From Bacillota bacterium (GTDB lineage Bacteria > Bacillota > Clostridia > Lachnospirales > Cellulosilyticaceae), in NCBI GenBank assembly GCA_023410675.1, contig JAEYPM010000090.1, positions 1-64,000 on the forward strand: a stretch of DNA of 64,000 nt, given 5' to 3'. Below, in pieces: positions 1-8,141 of the stretch. A program made the position numbers and the translations under genes. The notes under the pieces are model-generated. The model did not search any database. It was not told the DNA's origin and saw nothing but the letters and a program-made list of their open reading frames with translations. The stretch's first letter is position 1. Each line of letters starts with the position of its first letter.

Positions 1-605
1 TCAGCATTGAGGATAGCAGCACGTTTTTCACCTTCAGCAGTAAGTACAGCTTCACGTCTTTGGCGTTCAGCACGCATTTGCTTTTCCATGGCATCTTGAA
101 TATCTCTAGGAGGCATAATATTTTTTAGTTCAACACGATTGACTCTTATTCCCCATTGGTCTGTAGCTTCATCTAAAATAACTCTTAGTTTAGTATTGAT
201 AATATCTCTAGATGTAAGGGTTTCGTCTAAGTCTAATTCACCGATGATATTTCTAAGTGTTGTTGCAGTCAAGTTTTCTATTGCATTAATAGGATTTGCG
301 ATTTCGAATACGTAGTTGATTGGATCTGTAATCCTATAATAGACGATGGTATCAATTTGCATTGTAACATTGTCTTTTGTGATTACTGGTTGGGGTGGGA
401 AATCGATTGCACGTTCTCTTAAATCTACAAGAGAATGATTTTTCTCAATAAAAGGAATAAGAAAGTTTACGCCAGTTTCAGCTTTTCTATTGAATTTCCC
501 AAGTCTCATAATAAGACCCACAGTAGATTGATTAATAATTTTAATTGAGCTAAAAGCAATAGAAAGTATAAATACAAGTAATATAGTAATAACTATTTGT
601 TCCAT
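1..605 (-). CDS. SPFH/band 7 (stomatin-like, QmcA family) membrane protein, partial
   Basis: The reverse strand from 605 to the window edge encodes about 201 residues of a stomatin/prohibitin-family protein; the C-terminus lies beyond base 1. Residues 4-22 form one hydrophobic anchor, followed by the typical SPFH core (GLIMRLGKFNRKAETGVNF, then the VDLRERAIDFPPQPVITKDN stretch) and the start of the helical region (RAERQRREAVLTAEGEKRA). Family members form large membrane-bound rings linked to membrane microdomains and proteolysis quality control. The start at 605 has a strong AGGGGGAA site. It lies 15 bases downstream of an nfeD gene on the same strand, the usual two-gene arrangement, so both probably act together. 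Confidence 0.9.
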   Translation of the reverse strand, partial: MEQIVITILLVFILSIAFSSIKIINQSTVGLIMRLGKFNRKAETGVNFLIPFIEKNHSLVDLRERAIDFPPQPVITKDNVTMQIDTIVYYRITDPINYVFEIANPINAIENLTATTLRNIIGELDLDETLTSRDIINTKLRVILDEATDQWGIRVNRVELKNIMPPRDIQDAMEKQMRAERQRREAVLTAEGEKRAAILNA

Positions 606-620
606 AATATTCCCCCTAAT

Positions 621-1061
621 TTAATTTTCTAAAGGCGTCACAATTAGTTTAACACCTTTAATTTCTTGAATTTTTACAGAAGAACCTTTTAATATAGGTG
701 ATCCATTTGATGAAACAGCACTCCAAATTTCACCATCTAATTTGACAAGGCCTGTTTCATATGCATCTTTTCCTATACTTTGAATAACAACTCCCGTTTT
801 TCCAATAAGCTTATCTATATTCGTAGGAATTGTTTCACTGTTAGAATATTTTTTAGTAAACTTTTTGGTAAGTGTAAGTAATAAACTAACGGATACTATT
901 AAAAATATCCCTCCTTGGACGAACATATTACTATTTGGAAATATTAGAGAGATAATCATGCTACAAAATCCCCCGATAGCAAACCATAACAAGAAAAATC
1001 CGCTATAAATCATCTCAGCAATACTAAAAATGATGGCTACAATTAACCAAAGAATCCACAT
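621..1061 (-). CDS. NfeD-like membrane protein
   Basis: 146 residues. Three hydrophobic segments (about 2-20, 22-42 and 47-66) precede a soluble C-terminal domain of about 65 residues that begins IGKTGVVIQSIGKDAYETG, the small OB-fold (NfeD C-terminal) domain. This is the short NfeD class without the ClpP-like protease domain. NfeD proteins pair with SPFH/stomatin proteins in membranes, and the gene immediately downstream is exactly such a partner. The start at 1061 is preceded by AAAGGGGGGAAA. The pair is transcribed away from proC. Precise role unknown. Confidence 0.85.
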   Translation of the reverse strand: MWILWLIVAIIFSIAEMIYSGFFLLWFAIGGFCSMIISLIFPNSNMFVQGGIFLIVSVSLLLTLTKKFTKKYSNSETIPTNIDKLIGKTGVVIQSIGKDAYETGLVKLDGEIWSAVSSNGSPILKGSSVKIQEIKGVKLIVTPLEN

Positions 1062-1126
1062 ATATTATTTTCCCCCCTTTTTATTAATATTATATTTAAA
1101 AACAATTATTTAGAACATACATTAAA

Positions 1127-1135
1127 ATTATAACA
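1127..1135 (-). promoter_or_regulatory. Candidate promoter -10 for nfeD-SPFH pair
   Basis: On the reverse strand TGTTATAAT is an extended -10 (TG-n-TATAAT). The position 17 bases upstream reads TTTCAA, a poor -35, so the call rests on the extended -10 only. It lies about 66 bases upstream of the nfeD start codon. Confidence 0.35.
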
Positions 1136-1142
1136 TAAGAAT

Positions 1143-1176
1143 ACTTTTTTTGAAAATAAAAGTGATATAATATAAT
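1143..1176 (+). promoter_or_regulatory. Candidate promoter for proC operon
   Basis: Two overlapping TATAAT hexamers (1166-1171 and 1171-1176) lie 36-46 bases upstream of proC; the first has an extended TGA in front. TTGAAA at 1150-1155 is a possible -35 for the second, but with a short spacer of 15. No other promoter-like site was seen in this divergent gap. Confidence 0.45.
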
Positions 1177-1211
1177 AGAAGCAAAAAAATTGATATATTT
1201 TTAAGGATGTG

Positions 1212-2021
1212 ATGAATTTGTCGCGTGTTGGTTTTATAGGTGTCGGAAATATGGGAGAGGCTATGGCAAAGGCCATAGAAAGATCAGGAGGGCACGAAAT
1301 ATGGATATATGATATAAATAAAGAGTGTTATACTAAATTTGATGATAGTGTTATCAATAAAGCCTCTAGTATACAAGAAGTTATAGAAAATACAAGGTAT
1401 ATTGTGTTATCAATAAAGCCACAGTATTATAAAGTTGTATGCGAGCAAATAAGAACTTTACTAAGCGACCATATCATTATTACAGTAGCACCAAGTTTTA
1501 GCATTGCAGACATGAAAGAGTTATTGGGTGAACATGTGAAAGTCATACGAACTATGCCCAACACTCCTGCACTGGTTAACAGTGGTGTAACTGCATATTG
1601 TTATGATCGTAATAATGTTAATGAAGAAGAAGTTAATACTTTTGCTAAGATGTTTCAGTGCTTTGGAATGGTTGTTAAAGTAGAAGAAAACCTGATGGAA
1701 GGTGTAGTTGCTACAACAGGAAGTTCACCTGCATATGCTTATATGTTTATTGAAGCTATGGCTGATGCAAGTGTTAGTTTTGGTATCCCTCGTGCTATGG
1801 CTTATGAGATGGCAGCAATGGCAATTAAAGGAGCTTGTGAGATGATTCTTACTACGAAAAAACATCCTGGAGAATTGAAAGATGCGGTAACATCTCCTGG
1901 GGGAACAACGATAAAAGCAGTTGCAAAATTGGAAGAAACTGGATTTAGAAGTAGCATCATTAGTGCGATGGAAGCGTGCTATAATAGAGCTTTAGAAATG
2001 GGGAAAAGAGGTGCTAAATAA
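1212..2021 (+). CDS. proC: Pyrroline-5-carboxylate reductase
   Basis: 269 residues. Catalyses the last step of proline synthesis, NAD(P)H-dependent reduction of 1-pyrroline-5-carboxylate, in the cytoplasm. The N-terminal Rossmann motif GFIGVGNMGEAMAKA (about residues 7-21) binds the cofactor; RTMPNTPALVNSGVTAY and the C-terminal dimer region with TSPGGTTIKAV are family hallmarks, and the length is normal. I chose ATG 1212 because AAGGA lies just upstream; GTG 1209 in the same frame and TTG 1218 are alternatives. The stop codon shares its last A with the ATG of the next gene (TAATG), implying translational coupling with the nudix hydrolase. Confidence 0.95.
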   Translation: MNLSRVGFIGVGNMGEAMAKAIERSGGHEIWIYDINKECYTKFDDSVINKASSIQEVIENTRYIVLSIKPQYYKVVCEQIRTLLSDHIIITVAPSFSIADMKELLGEHVKVIRTMPNTPALVNSGVTAYCYDRNNVNEEEVNTFAKMFQCFGMVVKVEENLMEGVVATTGSSPAYAYMFIEAMADASVSFGIPRAMAYEMAAMAIKGACEMILTTKKHPGELKDAVTSPGGTTIKAVAKLEETGFRSSIISAMEACYNRALEMGKRGAK

Positions 2022-2551
2022 TGAAAACAAGAGTGATTGATAGAAAAGAAATATATAAAGGAAAAATATTTGATGTTGTTGAAGATACCATTGAATTTGA
2101 AGATGGGAGTATTACAAAATGGGATTTGGTTTTGCATCCAGGAGCATGTGCCATTGTGCCTATTACAGAGAATAATGAAATTATATTAGTTAAGCAATAT
2201 AGAAATGCGGAAGATGGAGAAGTATTAGAGATCCCCGCTGGAAAACTAGAAAAAGGTGAGGATCCATATAGTTGTGCAATAAGAGAATTAGAAGAAGAAA
2301 CAGGCTACAAAGCTAAGGATTTAGAAAAAATTTGTACAACCTATTCAGCAATTGGTTTCAGTAACGAAAAATTACACATTTATAAGGCTACAAATCTTGC
2401 AATAGGTGATCAAAATTTAGATGAAGATGAATATATAAAGATAGAAAAATATCCTATTGATAGGGCTGTTGAAATGATCTTTGAAGGCATCATTAAAGAT
2501 AGCAAAAGTATCGTTGGTATTCTTGCTGTTAAGAGTATGTTAAGTAAGTAA
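2021..2551 (+). CDS. NUDIX hydrolase, ADP-ribose pyrophosphatase family
   Basis: 176 residues with a complete Nudix box at about residues 74-96: G74 opens it and the helix core is RELEEETGY (R88, E89, E92, E93), the Mg-binding signature. The surrounding fold (start MKTRVIDRKEIYKGKIFDVV, EIPAGKLEKGE) is that of ADP-ribose pyrophosphatases (NudF/YqkG), which split ADP-ribose to AMP and ribose 5-phosphate. In Bacillus and Clostridia this gene stands next to spoIIM, as it does here, which supports both calls. Its ATG overlaps the proC stop by one base. Confidence 0.9.
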   Translation: MKTRVIDRKEIYKGKIFDVVEDTIEFEDGSITKWDLVLHPGACAIVPITENNEIILVKQYRNAEDGEVLEIPAGKLEKGEDPYSCAIRELEEETGYKAKDLEKICTTYSAIGFSNEKLHIYKATNLAIGDQNLDEDEYIKIEKYPIDRAVEMIFEGIIKDSKSIVGILAVKSMLSK

Positions 2552-2617
2552 ATGTTCTAAACTTGATGCTTGTCTCATAGTATGTACATAAGAGATTACA
2601 TTCTTAGAGGAGTTACT

Positions 2618-3160
2618 ATGAAAAGATACTATGTTGCTAAGATGAATAAAACAATAGGGTTTGTCCTTACACTGATGGTGGCTACTATTTGCGGATCACT
2701 ATATGCACTTTATATACAAAAAGATAACTATGATATACTGATTACTATAAACTCTTGTCTGATAGTAAAAGGAATTGACCTCAATCATTTTGAAGTATTT
2801 AAGAATTCATTTTTTATTTACTTAAAGCAACTAGGTGTTGTTTGGATAGCTACATTAAATAGCTTTACAATTCCTATTGTTTTTATTATTTTTTTTGCTA
2901 TAGTTTTTTCATATTCTTTTACAGCATCTTGTTTGATCATGATTTATGGAATACAAGGTATATTGTTAAGTATTAAACTCTTTGGCGTACAAGCAGCGGT
3001 TATTATATTACTGATTATCTATGTTGGGTCAAATAATACTATTTTTACAAATGGACTTAAAAAGGATAATAAAACAAGTAATATTACCAATATAGTTATT
3101 ATATTAGTCGTAATAAGTGCTATTTCTTTGTTAGATGAATATGTCTTTTTATTTATCTAA
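2618..3160 (+). CDS. spoIIM: Probable stage II sporulation protein M
   Basis: 180 residues from ATG 2618, which has the site AGAGGAG seven bases upstream; an in-frame ATG at 2570 has none. The protein is almost wholly membrane-embedded, with about five hydrophobic stretches (for instance near residues 13-33, 75-95, 98-118, 120-138 and 158-178) and an ending rich in Leu/Glu (SLLDEYVFLFI) that resembles the SpoIIM family end. SpoIIM is part of the DMP complex that remodels septal peptidoglycan during spore engulfment. Sequence conservation is loose, so the call rests on topology, size and location directly after the nudix gene. A different small membrane protein remains possible. Confidence 0.6.
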   Translation: MKRYYVAKMNKTIGFVLTLMVATICGSLYALYIQKDNYDILITINSCLIVKGIDLNHFEVFKNSFFIYLKQLGVVWIATLNSFTIPIVFIIFFAIVFSYSFTASCLIMIYGIQGILLSIKLFGVQAAVIILLIIYVGSNNTIFTNGLKKDNKTSNITNIVIILVVISAISLLDEYVFLFI

Positions 3161-3185
3161 ATAATTGTAATAAAATAGGTTTTAC

Positions 3186-3227
3186 ATAGGTTATATTATG
3201 CCAAGAAGCATAATATAACCTATTTTT
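3186..3227 (+). terminator. Rho-independent terminator after spoIIM
   Basis: A perfect 16-bp stem (3186-3201 pairing with 3208-3223), loop CAAGAA, then a T run to 3227. It closes the proC-nudix-spoIIM unit 25 bases after the stop. Confidence 0.9.
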
Positions 3228-3580
3228 GTGAATAGTCAAAGAGGCTTCAATAATAAGTAGATATTTATTAGTTAACATATTATCGGAAAAATCGTATGAT
3301 AGCAAATAGTTTGACTCGTATTGTTAAAATATGCTAAAACATAATTCGTTTTAAAATAAAAAATTATTTACTTTTTCGCTTAAATTACATAATATCAGGC
3401 TAGTAAATAGCATATAATTGAAAATAATGCTAAGTAATGTAAAAAAATTATGTATAACGATGTATTTATTTATTGATTTATAGCATATAAAAATATATAA
3501 TTAATATATTAGGAAAACATAGCTTTTATTAAATTCCGCTGATTATTAATTTTCCAAATAATACCTATGATTAGGAGGTA
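3228..3580 (+). other. Non-coding AT-rich region upstream of the flagellar operon
   Basis: About 350 bases without a credible gene on either strand. I searched for a cyclic-di-GMP riboswitch core (known upstream of some clostridial flgB genes) and for a sigma-D promoter (TAAA, then about 15 bases, then CCGATAT) and found neither. The only promoter-like element is the weak vegetative one listed separately at 3311-3340. A short GCTGATTATTAATTTTCC stretch precedes the flgB ribosome site; no strong hairpin was seen. Confidence 0.6.
3311..3340 (+). promoter_or_regulatory. Candidate promoter of the fla/che operon
   Basis: TTGACT (3311-3316), spacer of 18, and TAAAAC (3335-3340) with an extended TGC before it. 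Four of six matches in the -10, so it is only a candidate; it would give a leader of about 240 bases before flgB. Confidence 0.35.
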
Positions 3581-3583
3581 ATG

Positions 3584-3955
3584 ATGCAGTCACTATTTAC
3601 AAACTTAAATGTTATGAATAAGGTATTAGATGCTACAGTACTGCGAAAAAGTGTTATAGATGAAAACATAAGTAATGCAGATACTCCTGGTTATAAAAGA
3701 AAAGATGTAAAATTTGAGACATTGTTACTGGAAGAGATCAATAAAAATGGATATAAAAAGCTTGATATAAATAACATTGACCCTACTATATATGTTGATA
3801 AAGCTAATTTTAGTTACCGAATGGACGAAAATAATGTAGACATCGATGTTGAAATGGTTGAAAATGCAAAAGTTCAACTTAGGTATAACACATTGATTGA
3901 AAGAACATCTGCTCAAATAGAAAGATATAAAAGTATATTGCAAACGATAAAGTAG
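3584..3955 (+). CDS. flgB: Flagellar basal body rod protein FlgB
   Basis: 123 residues from ATG 3584; AGGAGG at 3573-3578 fits this start better than the ATG three bases earlier. FlgB forms the proximal rod across the periplasm-equivalent space. The conserved rod motif is VIDENISNADTPGYKRKDVKF near residues 24-44, and the C-terminus (NVDIDVEMVENAKVQLRYNT) is the coiled end helix of rod proteins. First gene of a long operon; flgC follows after 18 bases. Confidence 0.95.
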   Translation: MQSLFTNLNVMNKVLDATVLRKSVIDENISNADTPGYKRKDVKFETLLLEEINKNGYKKLDINNIDPTIYVDKANFSYRMDENNVDIDVEMVENAKVQLRYNTLIERTSAQIERYKSILQTIK

Positions 3956-3973
3956 AGAAGGGGGAATTTGTAT

Positions 3974-4414
3974 ATGTCATTTTTTGGTTCTATGAATACG
4001 ACTGCATCAGGTCTTACGGCACAAAGGTTAAGGATGGATGTTATTTCGCAAAATATAGCCAATGCAGATACGACTAGGACTCCGGAAGGTGGTCCATATA
4101 GAAGAAAAGAAGTTTTGTTTGAAGCAATGAACAATTCTCCAAGTTTTAATAACGTTCTCCAAGATTATATGAAGGGGAAAAATAAAGGGGTAAGAGTTGC
4201 AAACATAGTAGAAGATAATACGCAGTCACCTTTAGTATATAATCCTGCCCACCCAGATGCTAATGAACAAGGTTATGTTAGTATGCCAAATGTTAACATA
4301 ATAGATGAAATGGTAAACATGATATCAGCAAGCCGTTCATATGAAGCAAATGTTACGGCATTTAATAGTATGAAAGAAATGATGACAAAAGCACTTGAAA
4401 TTGGAAAAAGATAA
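3974..4414 (+). CDS. flgC: Flagellar basal body rod protein FlgC
   Basis: 146 residues. The N-terminus carries the rod/hook family signature (GLTAQRLRMDVISQNIANAD, about 13-32) and the C-terminus the paired helix (NVNIIDEMVNMISASRSYEAN). FlgC is a proximal rod subunit assembled by the type III export system. ATG 3974 is chosen because GAAGGGGGA ends eight bases upstream; an in-frame TTG at 3968 lies too close to that site. Confidence 0.95.
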   Translation: MSFFGSMNTTASGLTAQRLRMDVISQNIANADTTRTPEGGPYRRKEVLFEAMNNSPSFNNVLQDYMKGKNKGVRVANIVEDNTQSPLVYNPAHPDANEQGYVSMPNVNIIDEMVNMISASRSYEANVTAFNSMKEMMTKALEIGKR

Positions 4415-4444
4415 TGGGAGAAGATAATATTAGGAGGCATTTAA

Positions 4445-4753
4445 ATGATTGATTCTATACAGCATTTTACCCATATAGTAGCCAAGCCAGATGCTCAAAC
4501 AAATAATCTAGCAAAAACAAGTGATGTTTCTTTTGAAAATGCTTTGCAGGCTGCAAAACAGTTATTAGAGCAAACAAATGAGGCAGAACAAATAACCAAT
4601 GAGCTTACTTATGATTTTATTACTGGGAAAAATGACAATATACATAACTTAATGATTGCTCAAGAAAAATCTGGCATTTTGCTTCAATTCACTATGCAGG
4701 TTAGAAATCAATTGATGGATGCATATAGGGAGATTATGAGGATATCTGTTTAA
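4445..4753 (+). CDS. fliE: Flagellar hook-basal body complex protein FliE
   Basis: 102 residues, the usual size. FliE joins the MS-ring to the rod. The C-terminal half (MIAQEKSGILLQFTMQVRNQ, then LMDAYREIMRISV) is the family core; the N-terminal part is variable. AGGAGG lies seven bases before the ATG. Placed between flgC and fliF exactly as in Bacillus and Clostridium fla/che operons. Confidence 0.95.
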   Translation: MIDSIQHFTHIVAKPDAQTNNLAKTSDVSFENALQAAKQLLEQTNEAEQITNELTYDFITGKNDNIHNLMIAQEKSGILLQFTMQVRNQLMDAYREIMRISV

Positions 4754-4783
4754 ACCTGCAGAGTAAAGGGATGAGGTGAATTC

Positions 4784-6370
4784 ATGCAAGAGACAATAGC
4801 ACAAATATCCAACCAAGTAACAGAAAAGTGGGGGAGTTTGTCTAAAGAAAACAAGAAAAAAATAGGTATAGGAGTAAGTGCATTTGTTATAGCAATAGTA
4901 GTCTTGGCCTTTATTTTATCGAAGCCAAAGATGAAAGTGCTTTATCGTAATTTAGATGTTAAAGCAGCAGCAGAGGTAACAAGTGTTTTAGATACAGAAA
5001 AAATAAATTATACACTTTCAGATAATGGAACGACAATACTGCTTGAACAAAAAGATATTAATAGTGCCCAGCTTATTCTAGCTAGAGAAAACGTACCAAA
5101 AGGAAGATATACTTTTGATGATGCTTTGTCAAATACAATGTCTACAACTGAAAATGAAAAAAAAGCAAAGATGCATTATCTAAAGGAAAATGACCTCGAA
5201 GCTACGTTAGAATCAATGGATTCTATTGAAAAAGCGGATGTAACGCTGGTTATTCCTGAGGAAAAAAACTCATTTTTAGAGTCCAAGCAAAAAAGCAGTG
5301 CCAGTGTTCTACTTACGCTTAGTGAGCCTCTATCAACTAAATCAATAGAAGGTATTGCAAGGCTTATATGTAGTAGTGTTGAAAATTTAGAAATGGATAG
5401 TATCAATATCGTAGACTCTACTGGAAATAATCTATATATAGGTCAAGAAGAAGACAGCTTATCTTTAAGTAAGCAACAAGAGCATAAACAAGCTGCAGAG
5501 AAGCTTATTCATACCAAAATTGAAAATCTATTAAGTGGATTATATGACGATGTTAGAATTAGTCCAAATCTTGTTTTGGATTTTGAACAATATGAAGAAG
5601 TAAAAGAAGAGTATTCTCCACAATTTGAAGATGACCCACGAGGAATTATTCAGAAAGAAGTGGTATCAAGCTCATCTTCAACAAATACCACGGATGCACA
5701 GGCTCCAGGAGTGGCAACAAATGGGAACCCAATAACTTATCAAGCTGGAGAAGGCGTACAAGGTGAATCAGAAACAGACAATAAAGATATAACTTATGTA
5801 AATAATAAAGTCACTTCAAACAAAACTAAAAATGTTGGTGACATAGTATTTGCAAAGTCTTCTTTAGCAGTTAATCTATTTAAAAACAAAGTATATGTAC
5901 AAGAAGACGTAGAAAGAACTTTAGCAGGCCAGTCATGGGAAGAATTTAAACAGGCAAATAGCATGCAAAATTCTATACCTGTAGAAGAAAGCATTGTGGA
6001 GTCCATAAAGAAGGCAACAGGTATTGAAAATGTTATTGTTCAGGGATTTGAAAAACCTATTTTTGTAGATAAAGAGCCATACATCTTTAATTATAAAGAC
6101 TACTTACCATTTGTACTGATACTTTCTATACTCATTATTATTGTTGTGGCAATACTCAAGTTTAAGAAACATGACAATGACGTTGAAGTAGAGCCAGAGC
6201 TTGAGGTGGAAGAGATGCTTAAAGTTACCAAGGAGCAAGTTGAATTAGAGGAAATAGAATTAAAAGAAAACTTAGAGACGAAGAAGCAAATAGAAAAATT
6301 TGCAGACGAAAAACCAGAAGCAGTAGCTAACTTGTTACGTAATTGGCTTACTGATGAGGACTGGGGGTAA
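4784..6370 (+). CDS. fliF: Flagellar MS-ring protein FliF
   Basis: 528 residues. FliF builds the membrane-embedded MS-ring, the base of the basal body and housing of the export gate. Two transmembrane helices are visible, about residues 26-46 and 442-462, flanking a large extracytoplasmic region with the YscJ-like ring-building motifs (KVLYRNLDVKAAAEVTSVLD near 51-70). The cytoplasmic tail after residue 465 is acidic and ends FADEKPEAVANLLRNWL, the segment that docks on FliG. AGGTGA precedes the ATG, and fliG begins seven bases after the stop. Confidence 0.96.
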   Translation: MQETIAQISNQVTEKWGSLSKENKKKIGIGVSAFVIAIVVLAFILSKPKMKVLYRNLDVKAAAEVTSVLDTEKINYTLSDNGTTILLEQKDINSAQLILARENVPKGRYTFDDALSNTMSTTENEKKAKMHYLKENDLEATLESMDSIEKADVTLVIPEEKNSFLESKQKSSASVLLTLSEPLSTKSIEGIARLICSSVENLEMDSINIVDSTGNNLYIGQEEDSLSLSKQQEHKQAAEKLIHTKIENLLSGLYDDVRISPNLVLDFEQYEEVKEEYSPQFEDDPRGIIQKEVVSSSSSTNTTDAQAPGVATNGNPITYQAGEGVQGESETDNKDITYVNNKVTSNKTKNVGDIVFAKSSLAVNLFKNKVYVQEDVERTLAGQSWEEFKQANSMQNSIPVEESIVESIKKATGIENVIVQGFEKPIFVDKEPYIFNYKDYLPFVLILSILIIIVVAILKFKKHDNDVEVEPELEVEEMLKVTKEQVELEEIELKENLETKKQIEKFADEKPEAVANLLRNWLTDEDWG

Positions 6371-6376
6371 TCTGAA

Positions 6377-7387
6377 ATGGCTTTAAAAGAGAAATTTACA
6401 AATAGACAAAAGGCTGCAATGTTACTCATCACATTGGGACCAGAGAAATCTGCAAAAATATTTAAGTACCTTAAGGAAGAAGAAATTGAACAGTTAACAC
6501 TAGAGATAGCAAGTATTAAAGCTGTATCACCAAAAGTAAAAGAAGAGGTTCTTGATGAGTTTTATCAAATTTGCTTAGCTCAAGAATATATTGCTGAAGG
6601 TGGTATTGGCTATGCAAAGCAGCTTCTTGAAAAAGCATTAGGTTCTGATAAGGCAATAGAAGTAATCAATAGGCTTACAGTATCACTTCAAGTAAGGCCA
6701 TTCGAATTTGCTAGAAAGACAGACGCTTCTCAACTAGTTAACTTTATTCAAAATGAACATCCACAGACGATAGCACTTATTTTATCCTATTTAAAGCCAT
6801 CTCAAGCTGCCATGATTTTAAGATCATTACCGCCAGAGATGCAATCTGATACTGCAAGGAGAATCGCGATTATGGATAGGGCTTCACCTGAAGTAATAGC
6901 TGAGATTGAAAAAGAATTTGAAAAGAGATTATCTTCACTTGTTTCAGATGATTTTACAACTGTAGGTGGTATTGATTTGATAGTTGATATTATCAATCAA
7001 GTAGACAGAGGCACAGAAAAGAATATTATGGAAAATCTAGAAATAGAAGATCCAGAATTAGCTGAAGTGATCAAGAAGCGTATGTTTGTATTTGAGGATA
7101 TTATTACTTTAGATAATAAGTCCATTCAAAGAGTGCTTCGTGAAGTAGATAACCATCAATTAGCAATTGCACTTAAAGGTGCAGGTGAAGCAGTTAAAGG
7201 AGTCATCATGAGTAACATATCACAGCGTCTTGCTACTATGATTCAAGAGGACTTAGAGTATATGGGTCCTAAACGAATGAAGGAAATAGAAGATGCACAA
7301 CAAAAGATTGTTAACATTATTCGTAAGTTAGAAGATGCTGGAGAGATTGTGTTATCACGTGGAGCAGGAGATGAGGTTATTGTCTAG
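6377..7387 (+). CDS. fliG: Flagellar motor switch protein FliG
   Basis: 336 residues. FliG forms the top of the C-ring and carries the charged helix that meets the stator. The N-terminal domain (TNRQKAAMLLITLGPEKSAK) binds FliF; the middle EHPQTIALILSYLKPSQAA motif (about 129-147) binds FliM; the C-terminal domain includes DIITLDNKSIQRVLREVDN, with charged torque residues. Full length. The reading frame overlaps the start of fliH by 17 bases, pointing to translational coupling. Confidence 0.97.
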   Translation: MALKEKFTNRQKAAMLLITLGPEKSAKIFKYLKEEEIEQLTLEIASIKAVSPKVKEEVLDEFYQICLAQEYIAEGGIGYAKQLLEKALGSDKAIEVINRLTVSLQVRPFEFARKTDASQLVNFIQNEHPQTIALILSYLKPSQAAMILRSLPPEMQSDTARRIAIMDRASPEVIAEIEKEFEKRLSSLVSDDFTTVGGIDLIVDIINQVDRGTEKNIMENLEIEDPELAEVIKKRMFVFEDIITLDNKSIQRVLREVDNHQLAIALKGAGEAVKGVIMSNISQRLATMIQEDLEYMGPKRMKEIEDAQQKIVNIIRKLEDAGEIVLSRGAGDEVIV

Positions 7388-8129
7388 TATTATAAAAGGT
7401 GCACGTATAAGAGATGAAGCTGTTATAGATTTAAAACGACATCAATTTACAATAACAGATAATAAACACTTAAATGAGAGTATGAACCTTACAAAAAATA
7501 ATAGTGAAGATTTTCAGGTACATTATGATACAGATATTATACTTACAAAGGCGAGTCAAGAAGCTGAAGAAATTGTTCGAAATGCTACTCGAAAGGCAAA
7601 TAGTATAATACAAGAGGCTCTTAATACGATGCAAGCTAAAGAAGAAGAAAACCAAAAATATGCTAATGAAATAATAGAAGAAGCACATATTAAAGAAACT
7701 GCTATATTAGAAGAAGCAAAAATTGAAGCAAAAAAAATTATTGATGAAGCTCAGCAGAAGAAACATGAATGTATTTTAGAAGCAGAGCAAGACATGATCA
7801 AAATGATTATTGATATTGCAGAGCATGTTATTAGCAAGGAGCTTGTGGATAACAATGTCTGGGTTGGATGTCTTGTAAGAAAAATGATTGATAAAGAAAA
7901 TTTATCTGATGAAGTCGAGGTGTTTGTATCTAAAGAGGTATATGCTAAGTTTACTTCGGAAGACATTGAAAAACTTTCTAATGACAAAACTAAGGTGATT
8001 ATAAAAGAAGATGAGTCATTAAATAGTACGAAAATAATCGTTGTTACACAACAAGGCAACATTGAGTATGATGCTAAAATAGGGCTTGAAAAAGTAATTC
8101 ATGATATAGAAGTGCTTCAAAGCCTATAG
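7371..8129 (+). CDS. fliH: Flagellar assembly protein FliH
   Basis: 252 residues from ATG 7371, which has GGAG six bases upstream inside the end of fliG; TTG 7380, which would give the start MSSIIKGARIRDEAV, is an alternative. FliH is the peripheral-stalk-like regulator of the export ATPase FliI. Residues about 70-150 are a long charged helix with many AEE/EAxxxA repeats (HIKETAILEEAKIEAKKIID), followed by an FliH/V-type ATPase subunit E-like C-terminal domain (DMIKMIIDIAEHVISKELVD). Position between fliG and fliI supports the call. Confidence 0.92.
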   Translation: MRLLSSIIKGARIRDEAVIDLKRHQFTITDNKHLNESMNLTKNNSEDFQVHYDTDIILTKASQEAEEIVRNATRKANSIIQEALNTMQAKEEENQKYANEIIEEAHIKETAILEEAKIEAKKIIDEAQQKKHECILEAEQDMIKMIIDIAEHVISKELVDNNVWVGCLVRKMIDKENLSDEVEVFVSKEVYAKFTSEDIEKLSNDKTKVIIKEDESLNSTKIIVVTQQGNIEYDAKIGLEKVIHDIEVLQSL

Positions 8130-8141
8130 CAGGGAGATATT

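Noticed and set aside
3228..3580. Cyclic-di-GMP riboswitch or sigma-D promoter upstream of flgB
   Set aside because: Neither the conserved riboswitch core nor a TAAA/CCGATAT pair could be found by eye.
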